From contig JBCBSP010000007.1 of assembly GCA_039819095.1 (NCBI GenBank), positions 1-64,000 of the forward strand: a DNA stretch of 64,000 bases, given 5' to 3'. Below are positions 8,885 to 19,257 of the stretch, piece by piece. Origin of the DNA: JBCBSP01 sp039819095. Its GTDB lineage: Bacteria; Pseudomonadota; Alphaproteobacteria; Caulobacterales; Maricaulaceae. Under the pieces are notes generated by a model that had not been told where the DNA came from, did no database searches, and saw only the letters and a list, made by a program, of their open reading frames with translations. The translations under genes and the position numbers were made by a program. Numbering within the stretch: position 1 is the stretch's first letter; the number at the start of each line of letters is the position of its first letter.

Positions 8885-10171
8885 CTACCCCGCTCGCCTC
8901 TGCGCGCCGTCAGCTTCGGCGATGACGTCTTCACGCACCGGGCGCGGCGCGCCGAATAGATGGCCCTGGGCGTAGGCGATATCGAGATCGAGCACTTCCA
9001 CCACGGTGGATTCGGTCTCGATCTTCTCCGCGACCAGATCGACGCCATAGCGCGCGAACAGACCGGCCACGTCTTCCGGCTGGAGCGCACCGGCCTCACG
9101 TCCGGCGATGGCTTCCCCGCCATTGGCCGCCGCAACCAGACGCGAGCCTTCAATCTTGGCGAAGCGAACGCCCGCGCGCTGCAGCTCGGCCAGGTCCAGA
9201 TTGAGATTGGCGACCTGATCAATGGAGAAGCGGAAGCCGTAATCGGCGAGCCGGGCCATGTTGCGCGCAGCAATCGCGGATCGGCCTTCAAAGGCGGCTT
9301 GAGGCATCTCAAAGATCAGCGAGCCGGCAAGGTCTGAGTTGCGGCGCAGAAAGTCCAGAAAGTCCGGGAAGAAGCTCTCATCAGCCAGCGCCCGGATGGA
9401 GACATTGCAGAATATCCCGATCCGGCGATCAGACTTGGTCAGGCGACGCACGATCTGCACGCAGCGGAACAGCAGAACATTGTCCAGCTCAGCGATCAGG
9501 CCGGCCTCTTCAGCCGCCTTGATGAATTTCGCCGGCGGGATGACTTCACCATCGCCGTCGCGCAGCCGTGTGAAGCCTTCATAGAAATAGGTGCGTCGCT
9601 GCGGCAGTCCGACAACCGGCTGCAGGTAAAGATCAACCCGGTTCGCATCGAGCGCAGTGCGGATGACGTCCGCGCCCATTGGGTCCGCCGGTCTCTCATC
9701 GGGTGCATTCGCCGCCGGCCCGGCGCCGGCCCGCTCCAGCCTCGTGAGAAGCTCGGCGATGATGCGCTCTTCCGACGGGGTCTGCGCACTGGCCGGCGCA
9801 GCAGAAGGCGCAGGCGCCGCGGGAGGCGTTTCGGGGCTGACTTCGGGTGCAGCAATCGCTTCACCGAGTTGAGGCGGAGCGATGGAGGCGGTGTCGGGCG
9901 ACAGTTCGTCCAGCCGCGACTCGGCCCGCTCCAGAGCGCGCGAGAGCGAGCGATTGGCGGCTTTGAGCTGCTGGATATCGCGCGATGTGGCGGCGTTTTC
10001 CTGCGCACGGGCCGCAGCGCTGTGCACCTGACCGGCGATGAGGAAGACCACGGCCCCCATCACCCAGGCGAGCTGGGAGGACATCAGATCAAAGCGCTGA
10101 AACGCCAGCGCGGCGATCACAGCGATCAGCGCGTAGGCGAGCACGACCAGAATGTCAGTAGCGCGCGGCAT
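8885..10171 (-). CDS. tipF: TipF-like EAL-domain protein (flagellar assembly regulator)
   Basis: 428 residues. Two N-terminal membrane segments (about 5-50) precede a coiled coil (QLKAANRSLSRALERAESRL), a Pro/Ala-rich linker and a C-terminal EAL domain. The EAL signature is altered to YEGFTRL, and the acidic DDFG motif to SIDQV, while the Lys of FAKIEG remains. This membrane, coiled coil and degenerate EAL order matches Caulobacter TipF, a c-di-GMP-binding polar protein needed for flagellum placement. Probably binds rather than degrades c-di-GMP. The start at 10171 has GAGGG upstream; an ATG at 10189 is possible. Confidence 0.68.
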   Translation of the reverse strand: MPRATDILVVLAYALIAVIAALAFQRFDLMSSQLAWVMGAVVFLIAGQVHSAAARAQENAATSRDIQQLKAANRSLSRALERAESRLDELSPDTASIAPPQLGEAIAAPEVSPETPPAAPAPSAAPASAQTPSEERIIAELLTRLERAGAGPAANAPDERPADPMGADVIRTALDANRVDLYLQPVVGLPQRRTYFYEGFTRLRDGDGEVIPPAKFIKAAEEAGLIAELDNVLLFRCVQIVRRLTKSDRRIGIFCNVSIRALADESFFPDFLDFLRRNSDLAGSLIFEMPQAAFEGRSAIAARNMARLADYGFRFSIDQVANLNLDLAELQRAGVRFAKIEGSRLVAAANGGEAIAGREAGALQPEDVAGLFARYGVDLVAEKIETESTVVEVLDLDIAYAQGHLFGAPRPVREDVIAEADGAQRRAG

Positions 10172-10382
10172 GGCCGCCCTCGCCTTCATCAAGCGCCGAC
10201 CGCATGGCGGCGGCTAGACCCACACCCGCATCCGCGCGAATCGCAGACACAGCCCTTCATAGATTAGGCTGCGTTAACATCTCTTGTCAGATTCTTAACG
10301 CCCCGAGGCCGGACCACCCCCTGTCCGCCGCGCCCAAGCTGTGGAAAACCGGCCTCGCGCGGCTCAGAAGGCGACGGACAGC

Positions 10383-10414
10383 AAAACGCCGGCGCGATCG
10401 CTCACGCCGGCGTT
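10383..10414 (-). terminator. Terminator after the OmpA lipoprotein gene
   Basis: On the minus strand AACGCCGGCG and CGCCGGCGTT form a 10-bp stem with a 10-base loop, followed by TTTTGC. It lies 24 bases past the OmpA-like stop at 10438. Confidence 0.72.
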
Positions 10415-10437
10415 CGCTGCTTGAGTTCGGCCAGACC

Positions 10438-11088
10438 TTATGAGGTCAGCGGCGCGATACGGATTTCCACCCGGCGGTTGGCGGCCCGGCCGGCGTCGGT
10501 TTCGTTCGAGGCGATCGGCGCCCGCTCGCCCATGCCGGCGACGTAGAAGCGGTCGCCATTCACCCCGCGTGCGATCAGAGCACTGGCGACGGCGTTCGCA
10601 CGACGCTCTGAAAGGTCCAGATTATAGGCGTCGTCCCCGCGGCTGTCGGCGTGGCCGACAATGTCGATCAGCGTCGCCGGATAGGTCAGGAAAACATCGG
10701 CGACATCGTTCAGGATCGGATCAAAGCGCGGCTCCACGACCGATGAGGCGGTAGCGAAAGTCACATCGCCGGGCATGACGAGCACCAGCTCGTCGCCCAC
10801 CCGGCGCACGGTGACGCCCGATCCGCGCAGGCGCTCGCGGAAGGCGCGTTCCTGTCGGTCCATGTAATTGCCGACGCCCGCACCCGCGAGTGCGCCGATA
10901 CCCGCGCCGATGAGCGCATTGCGACGGTCATCCCCGCCGGCGAGCGTGCCGGCGGCGGCCCCTGCGACCGCGCCGATCAGCGCGCCGGAACCGGTGCGGT
11001 TCTGGGTGACATTTCCATACTGGTCAGTGGTTGTGCACGCAGCGGTGAAGATCAACGCGGCGGCGACGGCGATAAGAGATCGAAACAT
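10438..11088 (-). CDS. OmpA-family lipoprotein with glycine-zipper segment
   Basis: 216 residues. The lipobox is AAC after a hydrophobic signal (Cys near residue 17). A Gly/Ala-rich stretch (GALIGAVAGAAAGTLAGG and GAGIGALAGAGVGNYMD) is the glycine zipper seen in many outer-membrane OmpA lipoproteins. The C-terminal OmpA domain (about 105-210) has IVGHADSRGDDAYNLDLSER and NRRVEI, the peptidoglycan-binding motif. Likely tethers the outer membrane to the cell wall. The ATG at 11088 has a TTGGAGG site; an upstream in-frame start is less good. Confidence 0.9.
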   Translation of the reverse strand: MFRSLIAVAAALIFTAACTTTDQYGNVTQNRTGSGALIGAVAGAAAGTLAGGDDRRNALIGAGIGALAGAGVGNYMDRQERAFRERLRGSGVTVRRVGDELVLVMPGDVTFATASSVVEPRFDPILNDVADVFLTYPATLIDIVGHADSRGDDAYNLDLSERRANAVASALIARGVNGDRFYVAGMGERAPIASNETDAGRAANRRVEIRIAPLTS

Positions 11089-11263
11089 TGCGGCCTCCAA
11101 AGGCTCCTCGTGAAACTGATACGCGCGAATGCGCTCTGCCCAGCCATAATCCCCACAGCATCATGGCGCCAGTACGATCACGCGGCAAAAGCATGCATTC
11201 ATGAAGATGAACGCGGCTTGAACCGGAACTCCGTCGCGCAACAAAAAATGCACGCCGCAGCTC

Positions 11264-11292
11264 TTGACGGGCCTTAGTGAGACACCTACTTC
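11264..11292 (+). promoter_or_regulatory. Heat-shock-type promoter of groESL
   Basis: CTTGAC/TTGACG (11264-11269) and CCTACTT (around 11286-11291) are separated by about 17 bases. The pair resembles both sigma-70 and the alphaproteobacterial sigma-32 pattern CTTGAC-N17-CYTAT. It sits just ahead of the CIRCE-like site and about 105 bases before groES. Confidence 0.5.
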
Positions 11293-11299
11293 CGGCGCG

Positions 11300-11326
11300 C
11301 TGGCAGCCGGCGGATCAGAGTGCTAA
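11300..11326 (+). promoter_or_regulatory. CIRCE-like HrcA operator with a degenerate left arm
   Basis: The right arm GAGTGCTAA (11318-11326) is a perfect CIRCE half-site. Nine bases to the left, CTGGCAGCC (11300-11308) occupies the position of TTAGCACTC and matches at five of nine positions. HrcA binds CIRCE to repress groESL. The site falls at the likely transcript start. HrcA itself is not in the window. Confidence 0.7.
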
Positions 11327-11397
11327 CGCATTCGCCCTTCGGCAGGCCTGACATCGTATTCGACGAACCCACTGCTCATTGGATGGAGTAAAGCCCG

Positions 11398-11712
11398 ATG
11401 AACTTTCGTCCCCTGCATGACCGCGTGGTCGTGAAGCGCGTAGAAGAAGAAACCACCACCAAAGGCGGGATCATCATCCCCGACACCGCCCAGGAAAAGC
11501 CCCAGGAAGGCGAAGTCGTCGCCGTGGGCCCCGGCGCACGCGACGATGACGGCGATATCATCGCCCTCGACGTGAAAGTCGGCGACCGCATCCTGTTCGG
11601 CAAATGGTCCGGCACCGAGATCACCCTGGACGGTGAAGAGCTCCTGATCATGAAGGAGTCCGACATCATGGGCGTGATCGAAGGCGGCTCATCGGCCTCT
11701 GCGGCAGCTTAA
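11398..11712 (+). CDS. groES: Co-chaperonin GroES
   Basis: 104 residues with the GroES hallmarks FRPLHDRVVVKRVEEE, TKGGIIIPDTAQEKP (mobile loop that contacts GroEL), GDRILFGKWSGTEI and the C-terminal IMGVIE. It forms the heptameric lid of the GroEL folding chamber. GGATGGAGTAAAGCCCG upstream supplies the ribosome binding site. The tail is extended by a short Ser/Ala stretch. First gene of the groESL operon. Confidence 0.98.
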   Translation: MNFRPLHDRVVVKRVEEETTTKGGIIIPDTAQEKPQEGEVVAVGPGARDDDGDIIALDVKVGDRILFGKWSGTEITLDGEELLIMKESDIMGVIEGGSSASAAA

Positions 11713-11771
11713 GCCTGACCGCTTCGACCCCAGAATTCCTCTGTAAATCTTGAGAAGACAGGTAGACCGAC

Positions 11772-13406
<1,635 letters not shown>

Positions 13407-13438
13407 GCCTCTGCCTATCCAAGGCTTGAAACGGGAAA

Positions 13439-13472
13439 GGGCGGCTCACCTGAGCCGCCCTTTTTCTTTTTT
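13439..13472 (+). terminator. Rho-independent terminator after groEL
   Basis: Stem GGGCGGCTC (13439-13447) with GAGCCGCCC (13452-13460), four-base loop ACCT and a run of T with one C (TTTTTCTTTTTT). It lies about 30 bases after the groEL stop and also separates it from the convergent gene at 13475. Confidence 0.92.
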
Positions 13473-13474
13473 GC

Positions 13475-14167
13475 TCAGCCGTCAGACGCGCGGGTCGGGG
13501 TCAACACCAGGCGGAACAGGCCTCCGGCCTGTGATCCAACAGCCATAGAGGCCAGCTGATCATAAGCCACGATCAGGGTCGGACTGGATATCACCTCGCG
13601 TTCGCCGGACACGTGACGGAACACCTCAAACTCCAGAATCACCCGACCCGGCTCGCAGTGCGGGCCGGCGTCCGGCGTGCAGTCCTGCGCAGTGACTTCA
13701 AATCCGAGCTCATCTTCGCCGACCTGCGTGAGAGGCGCGGCGACGGTTTCGCCAAATGCGAGACCCACCTGGCCTTGCGCGATGTTCGCATCGCTGATCT
13801 CCATGAAGTAGGACAGCGAAACGTCTTCGGCTTCAGCCGAGGCAGGCGTCAGCATCCCGACCGCCATGGCGGCGACCAGGGCCGAAGCGAGCGCGCCTGC
13901 GCCAGCCCAGCCGATCCGGTCAGACTGACGCTCCGCGCGACATAGGCGCCACGATGCCCGCCCCGTCTCGCGTCGGCGCACATAGGCCTCGATCATCTCT
14001 CGCAGCACATCGCTGACGGTGCGGTCCTCGCCGCGCACCAGATCCGCGAAACGCGTCTTCAGACGGTCCGGCAGCCGCGCTTCAATGACCGCATTCTTCT
14101 TCTGCCAGCCGGGCTGCTGAGCCGGGCGATCATGAGGTTGGGAAGCATGTGAAGGGGAGCGGCGCAT
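13475..14167 (-). CDS. Ribbon-helix-helix / membrane segment / periplasmic domain protein (paralogue 2)
   Basis: 230 residues in three parts. Residues about 25-70 (NAVIEARLPDRLKTRF to DVLREMIEAYVRRR) look like a CopG/Arc-type ribbon-helix-helix DNA-binding motif. A hydrophobic segment (about 90-112, ALASALVAAMAVG) ends in TPASAEA, resembling a signal-peptidase site. The rest (about 113-230) is beta-rich with two Cys and a segment VISSPTLIVAYDQLASMAVG. The gene at 14267 has the same layout and related sequence. A DNA-binding fold joined to an exported domain is unusual; no function is assigned. Confidence 0.72.
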   Translation of the reverse strand: MRRSPSHASQPHDRPAQQPGWQKKNAVIEARLPDRLKTRFADLVRGEDRTVSDVLREMIEAYVRRRETGRASWRLCRAERQSDRIGWAGAGALASALVAAMAVGMLTPASAEAEDVSLSYFMEISDANIAQGQVGLAFGETVAAPLTQVGEDELGFEVTAQDCTPDAGPHCEPGRVILEFEVFRHVSGEREVISSPTLIVAYDQLASMAVGSQAGGLFRLVLTPTRASDG

Positions 14168-14266
14168 GGCGACCTCGCAGATTCATTGATCTGCGATCAG
14201 GCTAGCCAGCCACCGCTCCGTGCCAAGCAAAACCGTGTCTGGACATGGTCAGACACGCAATCCGCG

Positions 14267-14950
14267 TCAGCCTTCCGGCTCATCCGGCCCCATGCGAACC
14301 CGCTCGGCATGAATCTCCACCCGAACGTTCAGCGCCTCAGCGGCGCGCACCGACATCACTGCGCCGCGTCCGTACTTGGTCAGCAGCACAGGCGACGCGA
14401 TCACCTGTTCACCCTCCTCGCCATGACGCGTGATCGTGACTTCAACGATCACATTGTCCGCAGCGCAACGATCCGCAGGTTCGCAGGGGCTGGCGAGCAC
14501 GCCGACTTCGTAAAAGTAAGAGCCCTCATCATCGAATGATGGTGGCAGACGGAACTGCTCGGCGCGGCCATAGTCGAGATTGATCGCTGACTCCACCTGC
14601 TGATTGTCACCAGGTTTTGAAATCGAAACCTCGAACATTAGCTCGACATCATCGGCGATCGCGGTCGCCGGGCTGAACAAGAGCGCGGTCGAGGCCAGCA
14701 CCACGCCAGCAAGCGCGCTTATTCCAAAAACAGGTTTCTTCATGAGGGTCCAGCCTTTCTCGATCAGTGAGGGGCACGGCTCTGAGCCGGCTCTGACATA
14801 GCCCGCCATAAATTCACGCAACGCATCGCTTGCCGAACGCCCCGTCTCACGACAGCGCTCCAGAAAGGCGGCTTTCGCCTCATCTGAGACACGCACCTCA
14901 ATGGTGGTGGTCTTCTTCGGTTCGCGATCCTGCATATGTCCTGAACTCAT
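14267..14950 (-). CDS. Ribbon-helix-helix / membrane segment / periplasmic domain protein (paralogue 1)
   Basis: 227 residues from the ATG at 14950 (GGGAGCG upstream); the frame is open further to 15013. An RHH-like N-terminus (TTTIEVRVSDEAKAAF to DALREFMAGYV) is followed by a segment starting at an internal Met (14744) that reads like a complete Sec signal peptide, MKKPVFGISALAGVV to SPATAIA. The exported part has two Cys (SPCEPADRC) and VIASPVLLTKYGRGAVMSV, matching the paralogue downstream. Either a membrane-tethered regulator, or an RHH protein fused to a secreted protein that may also start internally. Confidence 0.72.
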   Translation of the reverse strand: MSSGHMQDREPKKTTTIEVRVSDEAKAAFLERCRETGRSASDALREFMAGYVRAGSEPCPSLIEKGWTLMKKPVFGISALAGVVLASTALLFSPATAIADDVELMFEVSISKPGDNQQVESAINLDYGRAEQFRLPPSFDDEGSYFYEVGVLASPCEPADRCAADNVIVEVTITRHGEEGEQVIASPVLLTKYGRGAVMSVRAAEALNVRVEIHAERVRMGPDEPEG

Positions 14951-15034
14951 GACGACGCTCCCTTCTGACCGGAAAGGCTCGCTCATCCCAAGCATCTTCG
15001 TGCGGGGACGCAAGCGCTTTCGTGTGGGGACGCG

Positions 15035-16162
15035 CTAGCGCATGCCGACATGGCCCTGCAGCGCGTCGATGCGCGCGACCGCTTCATCAATACGCGCTTC
15101 AGTGAGCATGCCGGCCTCAATCGCCTCACGCACCCAGATCACGATCTTCTGCGGCAGCTCCGGGTCCGGATTGGCGGAGTTGGAGATCAACAGCAGGTCA
15201 TTGCCGGCTGCGATAGAGCGGATCACCGCCTCGCGGCGTGTGTGGTGGTCGCGAATGGCGCCCATATCGAGATCATCGGTGATGAGCGTTCCGCGATAGC
15301 CCATCGCCCGGCGCAGCAGGCCGTTCATCATCGGCTCGGAGAAAGTCGCCGGGACCCCGCTCGGATCCAGCCGCTCATTGATAAGATGCCCACCCATGAT
15401 GAGATGGGCCCGGTCCATTTCGATCAGCCTGGCGAAGGGCTCGACCTCTTCAAACGACCAGGTGGATGTCAGATCGACGAAGCCGTCATGACTGTCGCCG
15501 CTGGAACGCCCATGACCGGGAAAATGCTTGATTGAGCAGGCGGCGCCGCGCGCCTCGAACGCATCGATAAAAGCGGCGCAGAACGCCGCGATGGTCTCGG
15601 CATCCTGCCCATAGGCGCGGTCATAGCGTCCGATCACCGCATTGGCGTCCATGTGCACGTCCGCCACCGGCGCCAGATTCATGTTGAACCCGGCGGCGCT
15701 GAACTCGGCCGCCGCCGCCGCGTAGAGCTCGCGGGCGTAGTCCAATCCGCCGGCGGCGACATCGCGAGCCCTGGGTATCGCCAGATAGCCAAACTCTCGC
15801 GACAGGCGCTGAACGAAGCCGCCTTCCTGATCAATCGCCATCCAGGCGTTCGGCGAAGCGGCCCTGAAGCGGGCAGCGAGACCTTCCGCTCCGGCCCTCG
15901 AACGCGCATTGTGCCTAAGGAAGAGCACGCCGCCAATGCGGCCTTCACTGAGATGGGCCTCGATCCGGTCCGGGCCCTCGCCGTCCGGCTGCGCGCCCAG
16001 AAAGCCCAGCACCAGCATCCGGCCAACCTTGCGGGCAAGGCTCACTTGCGAGCCGGCCCTGAGCGGAGCCGGCATGGCGCTATCGGCCAACCCGCCAGGC
16101 AGGCCGGCAGCCGCAGCGCCGCCCGCCACGAACCCGGCCAGCACATCACGACGATCCATCAT
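15035..16162 (-). CDS. Exported GH3-family beta-N-acetylhexosaminidase (NagZ-like)
   Basis: 375 residues. The N-terminus DRRDVLAGFVAGGAAAAG resembles a Tat (twin-arginine) signal. The GH3 catalytic domain shows MAIDQEGGFVQRL, NLAPVADVH, KHFPGHGRSSGDSH (the His/Asp acid-base loop of NagZ enzymes) and LITDDLDMGAI carrying the nucleophile Asp. NagZ normally works in the cytosol on muropeptides; an export signal suggests a periplasmic or outer role, perhaps on chitin or peptidoglycan fragments. The start may be the second Met. It is divergent from the gene at 16386. Confidence 0.85.
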   Translation of the reverse strand: MMDRRDVLAGFVAGGAAAAGLPGGLADSAMPAPLRAGSQVSLARKVGRMLVLGFLGAQPDGEGPDRIEAHLSEGRIGGVLFLRHNARSRAGAEGLAARFRAASPNAWMAIDQEGGFVQRLSREFGYLAIPRARDVAAGGLDYARELYAAAAAEFSAAGFNMNLAPVADVHMDANAVIGRYDRAYGQDAETIAAFCAAFIDAFEARGAACSIKHFPGHGRSSGDSHDGFVDLTSTWSFEEVEPFARLIEMDRAHLIMGGHLINERLDPSGVPATFSEPMMNGLLRRAMGYRGTLITDDLDMGAIRDHHTRREAVIRSIAAGNDLLLISNSANPDPELPQKIVIWVREAIEAGMLTEARIDEAVARIDALQGHVGMR

Positions 16163-16385
16163 CTCAGCGGTCTCCGCGCCGTCTCATCCATCAGCTCAGC
16201 TAAGCCGCGCCCGCCAGGCTTGTCCACGCGACCAAGCGCCAGAGCGGCGGGACGCGAAAGACCTTGCTGTCCCTGCGTTCCAACTCACGCTTATAACGAA
16301 GATGTAACGCGGTGGTGTGGCTGCGGTAAGGCGCGCCGCCCCAGCTTTGTCCGAAGAGGTCAGGACGTCTTGGGAGGACACACCT

Positions 16386-17405
16386 ATGAGAAATCTGTTT
16401 CGCGCCGCCGTTGCGGCCGCCCCGCTTGCACTTGCCGCTGCGGCTCCGGCTTCGGCGCAAGACGTCGTCATCATTAATGGCGAACGCATTGAGCTGGCCG
16501 AAGGCCAATCCGCCGCCGAAGCCATCAACGAAGCGCTGGACCGGGCGCGCGCCGAAGCGGGCGAAGATGAAAACGTTGAGTTTGATGTCGATCTGAATTT
16601 CGACGTCGAAGGCTCAAGCTGGAGCGAAACGGACTCTGAAGCCATGCAGACCGCCATGGCGGCTCTACAAGGCGCCTTCGCCGCCATACAGGCTGATGGC
16701 GAACGCTTCGCCGTGCGCATTCAGACCGAGTTCAACGATACCGACTGGGAAGAGGTCGCCGACCGCATCGCACGACAGGCGGAACGCACCGCCCAGCTTG
16801 ATGAGCGCGAGATTGAGCGCATCACCGAACGGGCGGCGCGGCAGGCCGAACGCGCGTCCGCGATCGCGGATCGCCAGATCGAAATCCATGTCGCGCGCGC
16901 CGCACGGCAGGCCGAGAGGATGGGCGAGCGGGCGGCCCTGATGGGCCTGCGCTCTGCTGAAGCCGGCATGCGCGCGGGTATTCGCGGCATTGATCAGGCG
17001 CTCGAGAACGGCTGGACCGGTCGCGAGGGCGAACGCCGCGCGCTGACCGAAGATGAACGCGAGGAACTGCAAGAGGCTCGCGAGGAGCTCAGCGAAGCGC
17101 TTGAGGAGCTGCGTAGCGAGCATGGCGAGCTTTCGGACGAAATCCATGTGCGCGTTCAGGCCGATGCTGATGAACGCGAGTACAGCTCGCGCCGCATCAT
17201 GGTTCGCCGCTCTGAAGATGGCGGGCGAGAACAGACACGATCGGTGCGTATCCATGACGAAGACGGTCGCCGCCGGGTCTGGGTCGATGGCGAAGAGCTG
17301 ACCGGTGACGCGCTGACTCAATGGATGAACACTGAGGAAGCTCGCCGGCTGGCGGGCGCCCCGGATGCGCCCGCCCCGCCCTCACCGCCGGCGACGCCGC
17401 GCTGA
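16386..17405 (+). CDS. Secreted charged coiled-coil protein of unknown function
   Basis: 339 residues from the ATG with GGGAGGACAC upstream; an in-frame extension to 16317 is not supported. A clear signal peptide ends in APASAQ (about residue 23). The mature protein is acidic and Arg-rich, largely helical, with ARQAER repeated three times at intervals of about 27-30 residues (within about residues 130-185), then EDEREELQEAREELSEALEEL. Short DGEEL-like strands appear near both ends and the C-terminus is Pro/Ala-rich. No known family was recognised. Confidence 0.75.
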   Translation: MRNLFRAAVAAAPLALAAAAPASAQDVVIINGERIELAEGQSAAEAINEALDRARAEAGEDENVEFDVDLNFDVEGSSWSETDSEAMQTAMAALQGAFAAIQADGERFAVRIQTEFNDTDWEEVADRIARQAERTAQLDEREIERITERAARQAERASAIADRQIEIHVARAARQAERMGERAALMGLRSAEAGMRAGIRGIDQALENGWTGREGERRALTEDEREELQEAREELSEALEELRSEHGELSDEIHVRVQADADEREYSSRRIMVRRSEDGGREQTRSVRIHDEDGRRRVWVDGEELTGDALTQWMNTEEARRLAGAPDAPAPPSPPATPR

Positions 17406-17810
17406 CGCCCGGCGCTCTCTGGGCCCGGTTCGCTTCGCGTCCTTCGATGCAAACTGTTGAGATGTCGTCCCGGAAGCGCGACGCGCTATCCGGGACCCAT
17501 TCCGGTTAACCTGATACGAGACCAGGCGGAAAGTTCGCAGAACACGTCCCGGGTCCGCGCGCATTAGCGCTTGGCCGGGATTGTCTGTGTTTGAGGTGGG
17601 ATAGTGCGCTTGGGCCAGGATGCGGGGCGGTCGCCCGGACCGGTTCCGTCGCTGCGGCGGCGCCGGGATCCAAAACAGGATGCACTAGACTTCTGGGTTC
17701 CCGCTTTCGCGGGGAGGGAGAGAACAGCCCGCCAGCGAATGTAAACAAGATCGAACTTGACGCGCCCGCTTGAAGGCCGATCTTTTGTGCATAGGATCGG
17801 GGGCATATCC
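17406..17810. other. 405-base intergenic region holding palindromic repeats
   Basis: No gene is supported here. It contains one copy of the dispersed GTC-CCGG element (17462-17585) and a second palindrome with CCCGCTTTCGCGGGGA at about 17698-17714. The next gene starts at 17811. Confidence 0.6.
17462..17585. repeat. Dispersed palindromic element, copy A
   Basis: Begins CGTCCCGGAAGCGCG and ends TTGGCCGGGATTGTC. The left part folds on itself (CCCGGA AGCGCG ... CGCGCT TCCGGG) and is followed by GGACCCATTCCGGTT, matching copies C, D and E. The outer ends are more diverged than in the other copies. Confidence 0.65.
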
Positions 17811-19196
17811 ATGAAACGCATCGCACTCATCATCGCCGGGATTCTCTTTACGGCGATCGCGACCGGGCTGATCTGGCTGAACACGAGCGTCTATGGCCGG
17901 ATCTATCTGCCATCGGGAACAGGGATCACAGCGAAACAGCTTTGCTCGCTGCAATGGGTGTCGGGCCTCAGCCAGGAGCGCGCCCGCGCGCTCTATCTCG
18001 ACCCGCTTCTGGGCGATGTAGCCGACCTGCTCAGCGTGCATGTCGACGCTGAAGTGAAAGAGGTTCGCACCAGCATTTTCGGGCTGTGGCGCCAGCATGC
18101 GATCTATCGCGACGGGCTTGGCTGCACGCTGGTTCATGACGCCAATCAGTTCGATGCCGAGCTGAGCCTGCCGCCCGCCCGGGCTCATCAGCCGCTCACG
18201 CTCAACGCGGACCATCGCGACGCCCACTTCGACACCAACATGCTGCATGCGGCGATCGCCGACGCCTTTGCCGAGCCCATCAACACGCTCGCAGTCGCCG
18301 TGCTCCACGAGGGCCGGCTGGTCGCGGACGCCTACGCAACCGATATCAGTGCGGACAGCCCGCTTCACGGCTGGTCGATGACGAAATCGGCCATGGCCAC
18401 CCTTGCCGGAGTGATGGTGGAGCGCGGCGAGGTCGACATGTTCGCCGAGGGCAGGATCACCGAACTGATGGAGGTCGATCCGTCCTACGCCGATGTGACG
18501 CTGGATTCTCTGCTGCGCATGGCCGGCGGGTTCGCCATCGCAGAGACCAATACCGGAACCGATCCGAACTCCGACATGCTGTTCACTGAAGCCGACATGC
18601 CCCGTTTCGCCGCCACGCGCGAGCGCCTGCACCCGCCCGGCGCACACTGGCAGTACATGAGCGGCAACACCATCCTGGCCACCCGCACCATGCAGGACGA
18701 GCTCGGTGACACCGTCGCCGACCAGGTCGCAGGATTGCGCGAACGTCTGTTTGAACCGCTTGGAATCTATTCAGCCATTATGGAACTCGATCAGACAGGA
18801 ACCTTCCAGGGCAGCTCCTACATGTACGCCACCGCCCATGACTGGGCGCGTCTGGCGCAATTCCAGCTCGACACCGTGAGCCCGGACGGCGAGATCCGCC
18901 TACCCGATGGCTGGTACGACTATGTCGCCACGCCGACGCCCACCTCTGACGGGATGTATGGCGTCGGTTTCTGGACCAATGATGACGGCCTGCCGGACAA
19001 CACCGTGCGCATGAGCGGCTTCCAGGGTCAGTGGGCCTATATCATCCCGTCCCACGATCTCGTCGTGGTGCGTCTCGGCGCCACCAATTACCGCAATGAC
19101 CGCGCCCGCAATCTCGCTGGCGCGGTGCTGGAAGCGATGCGCGAGGAAGAAGCTGCGATCGATGTTCAGGCTGAAGACGCGGCTGAACCGCAATAG
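17811..19196 (+). CDS. Serine hydrolase of the class C beta-lactamase / esterase family
   Basis: 461 residues with an N-terminal membrane anchor (about 5-27). The nucleophile motif SMTK (SxxK) in GWSMTKSAMA and the YMSGN (YxN-like) segment mark the beta-lactamase fold used by peptidases, esterases and lactamases. An in-frame extension to 17757 lacks a ribosome site. The substrate cannot be told from sequence. It stands alone between intergenic repeat copies A and C. Confidence 0.85.
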   Translation: MKRIALIIAGILFTAIATGLIWLNTSVYGRIYLPSGTGITAKQLCSLQWVSGLSQERARALYLDPLLGDVADLLSVHVDAEVKEVRTSIFGLWRQHAIYRDGLGCTLVHDANQFDAELSLPPARAHQPLTLNADHRDAHFDTNMLHAAIADAFAEPINTLAVAVLHEGRLVADAYATDISADSPLHGWSMTKSAMATLAGVMVERGEVDMFAEGRITELMEVDPSYADVTLDSLLRMAGGFAIAETNTGTDPNSDMLFTEADMPRFAATRERLHPPGAHWQYMSGNTILATRTMQDELGDTVADQVAGLRERLFEPLGIYSAIMELDQTGTFQGSSYMYATAHDWARLAQFQLDTVSPDGEIRLPDGWYDYVATPTPTSDGMYGVGFWTNDDGLPDNTVRMSGFQGQWAYIIPSHDLVVVRLGATNYRNDRARNLAGAVLEAMREEEAAIDVQAEDAAEPQ

Positions 19197-19257
19197 GCCT
19201 GGCGCCCAAGCCGGAGTCCCGGCGGGTTCGGGGCCGGGGTGACAGCTCAAAACACGT

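Noticed and set aside
10274..10298. Two TTAAC motifs before tipF resembling a CtrA box
   Set aside because: The spacing between TTAA motifs is 17 rather than 7 bases.
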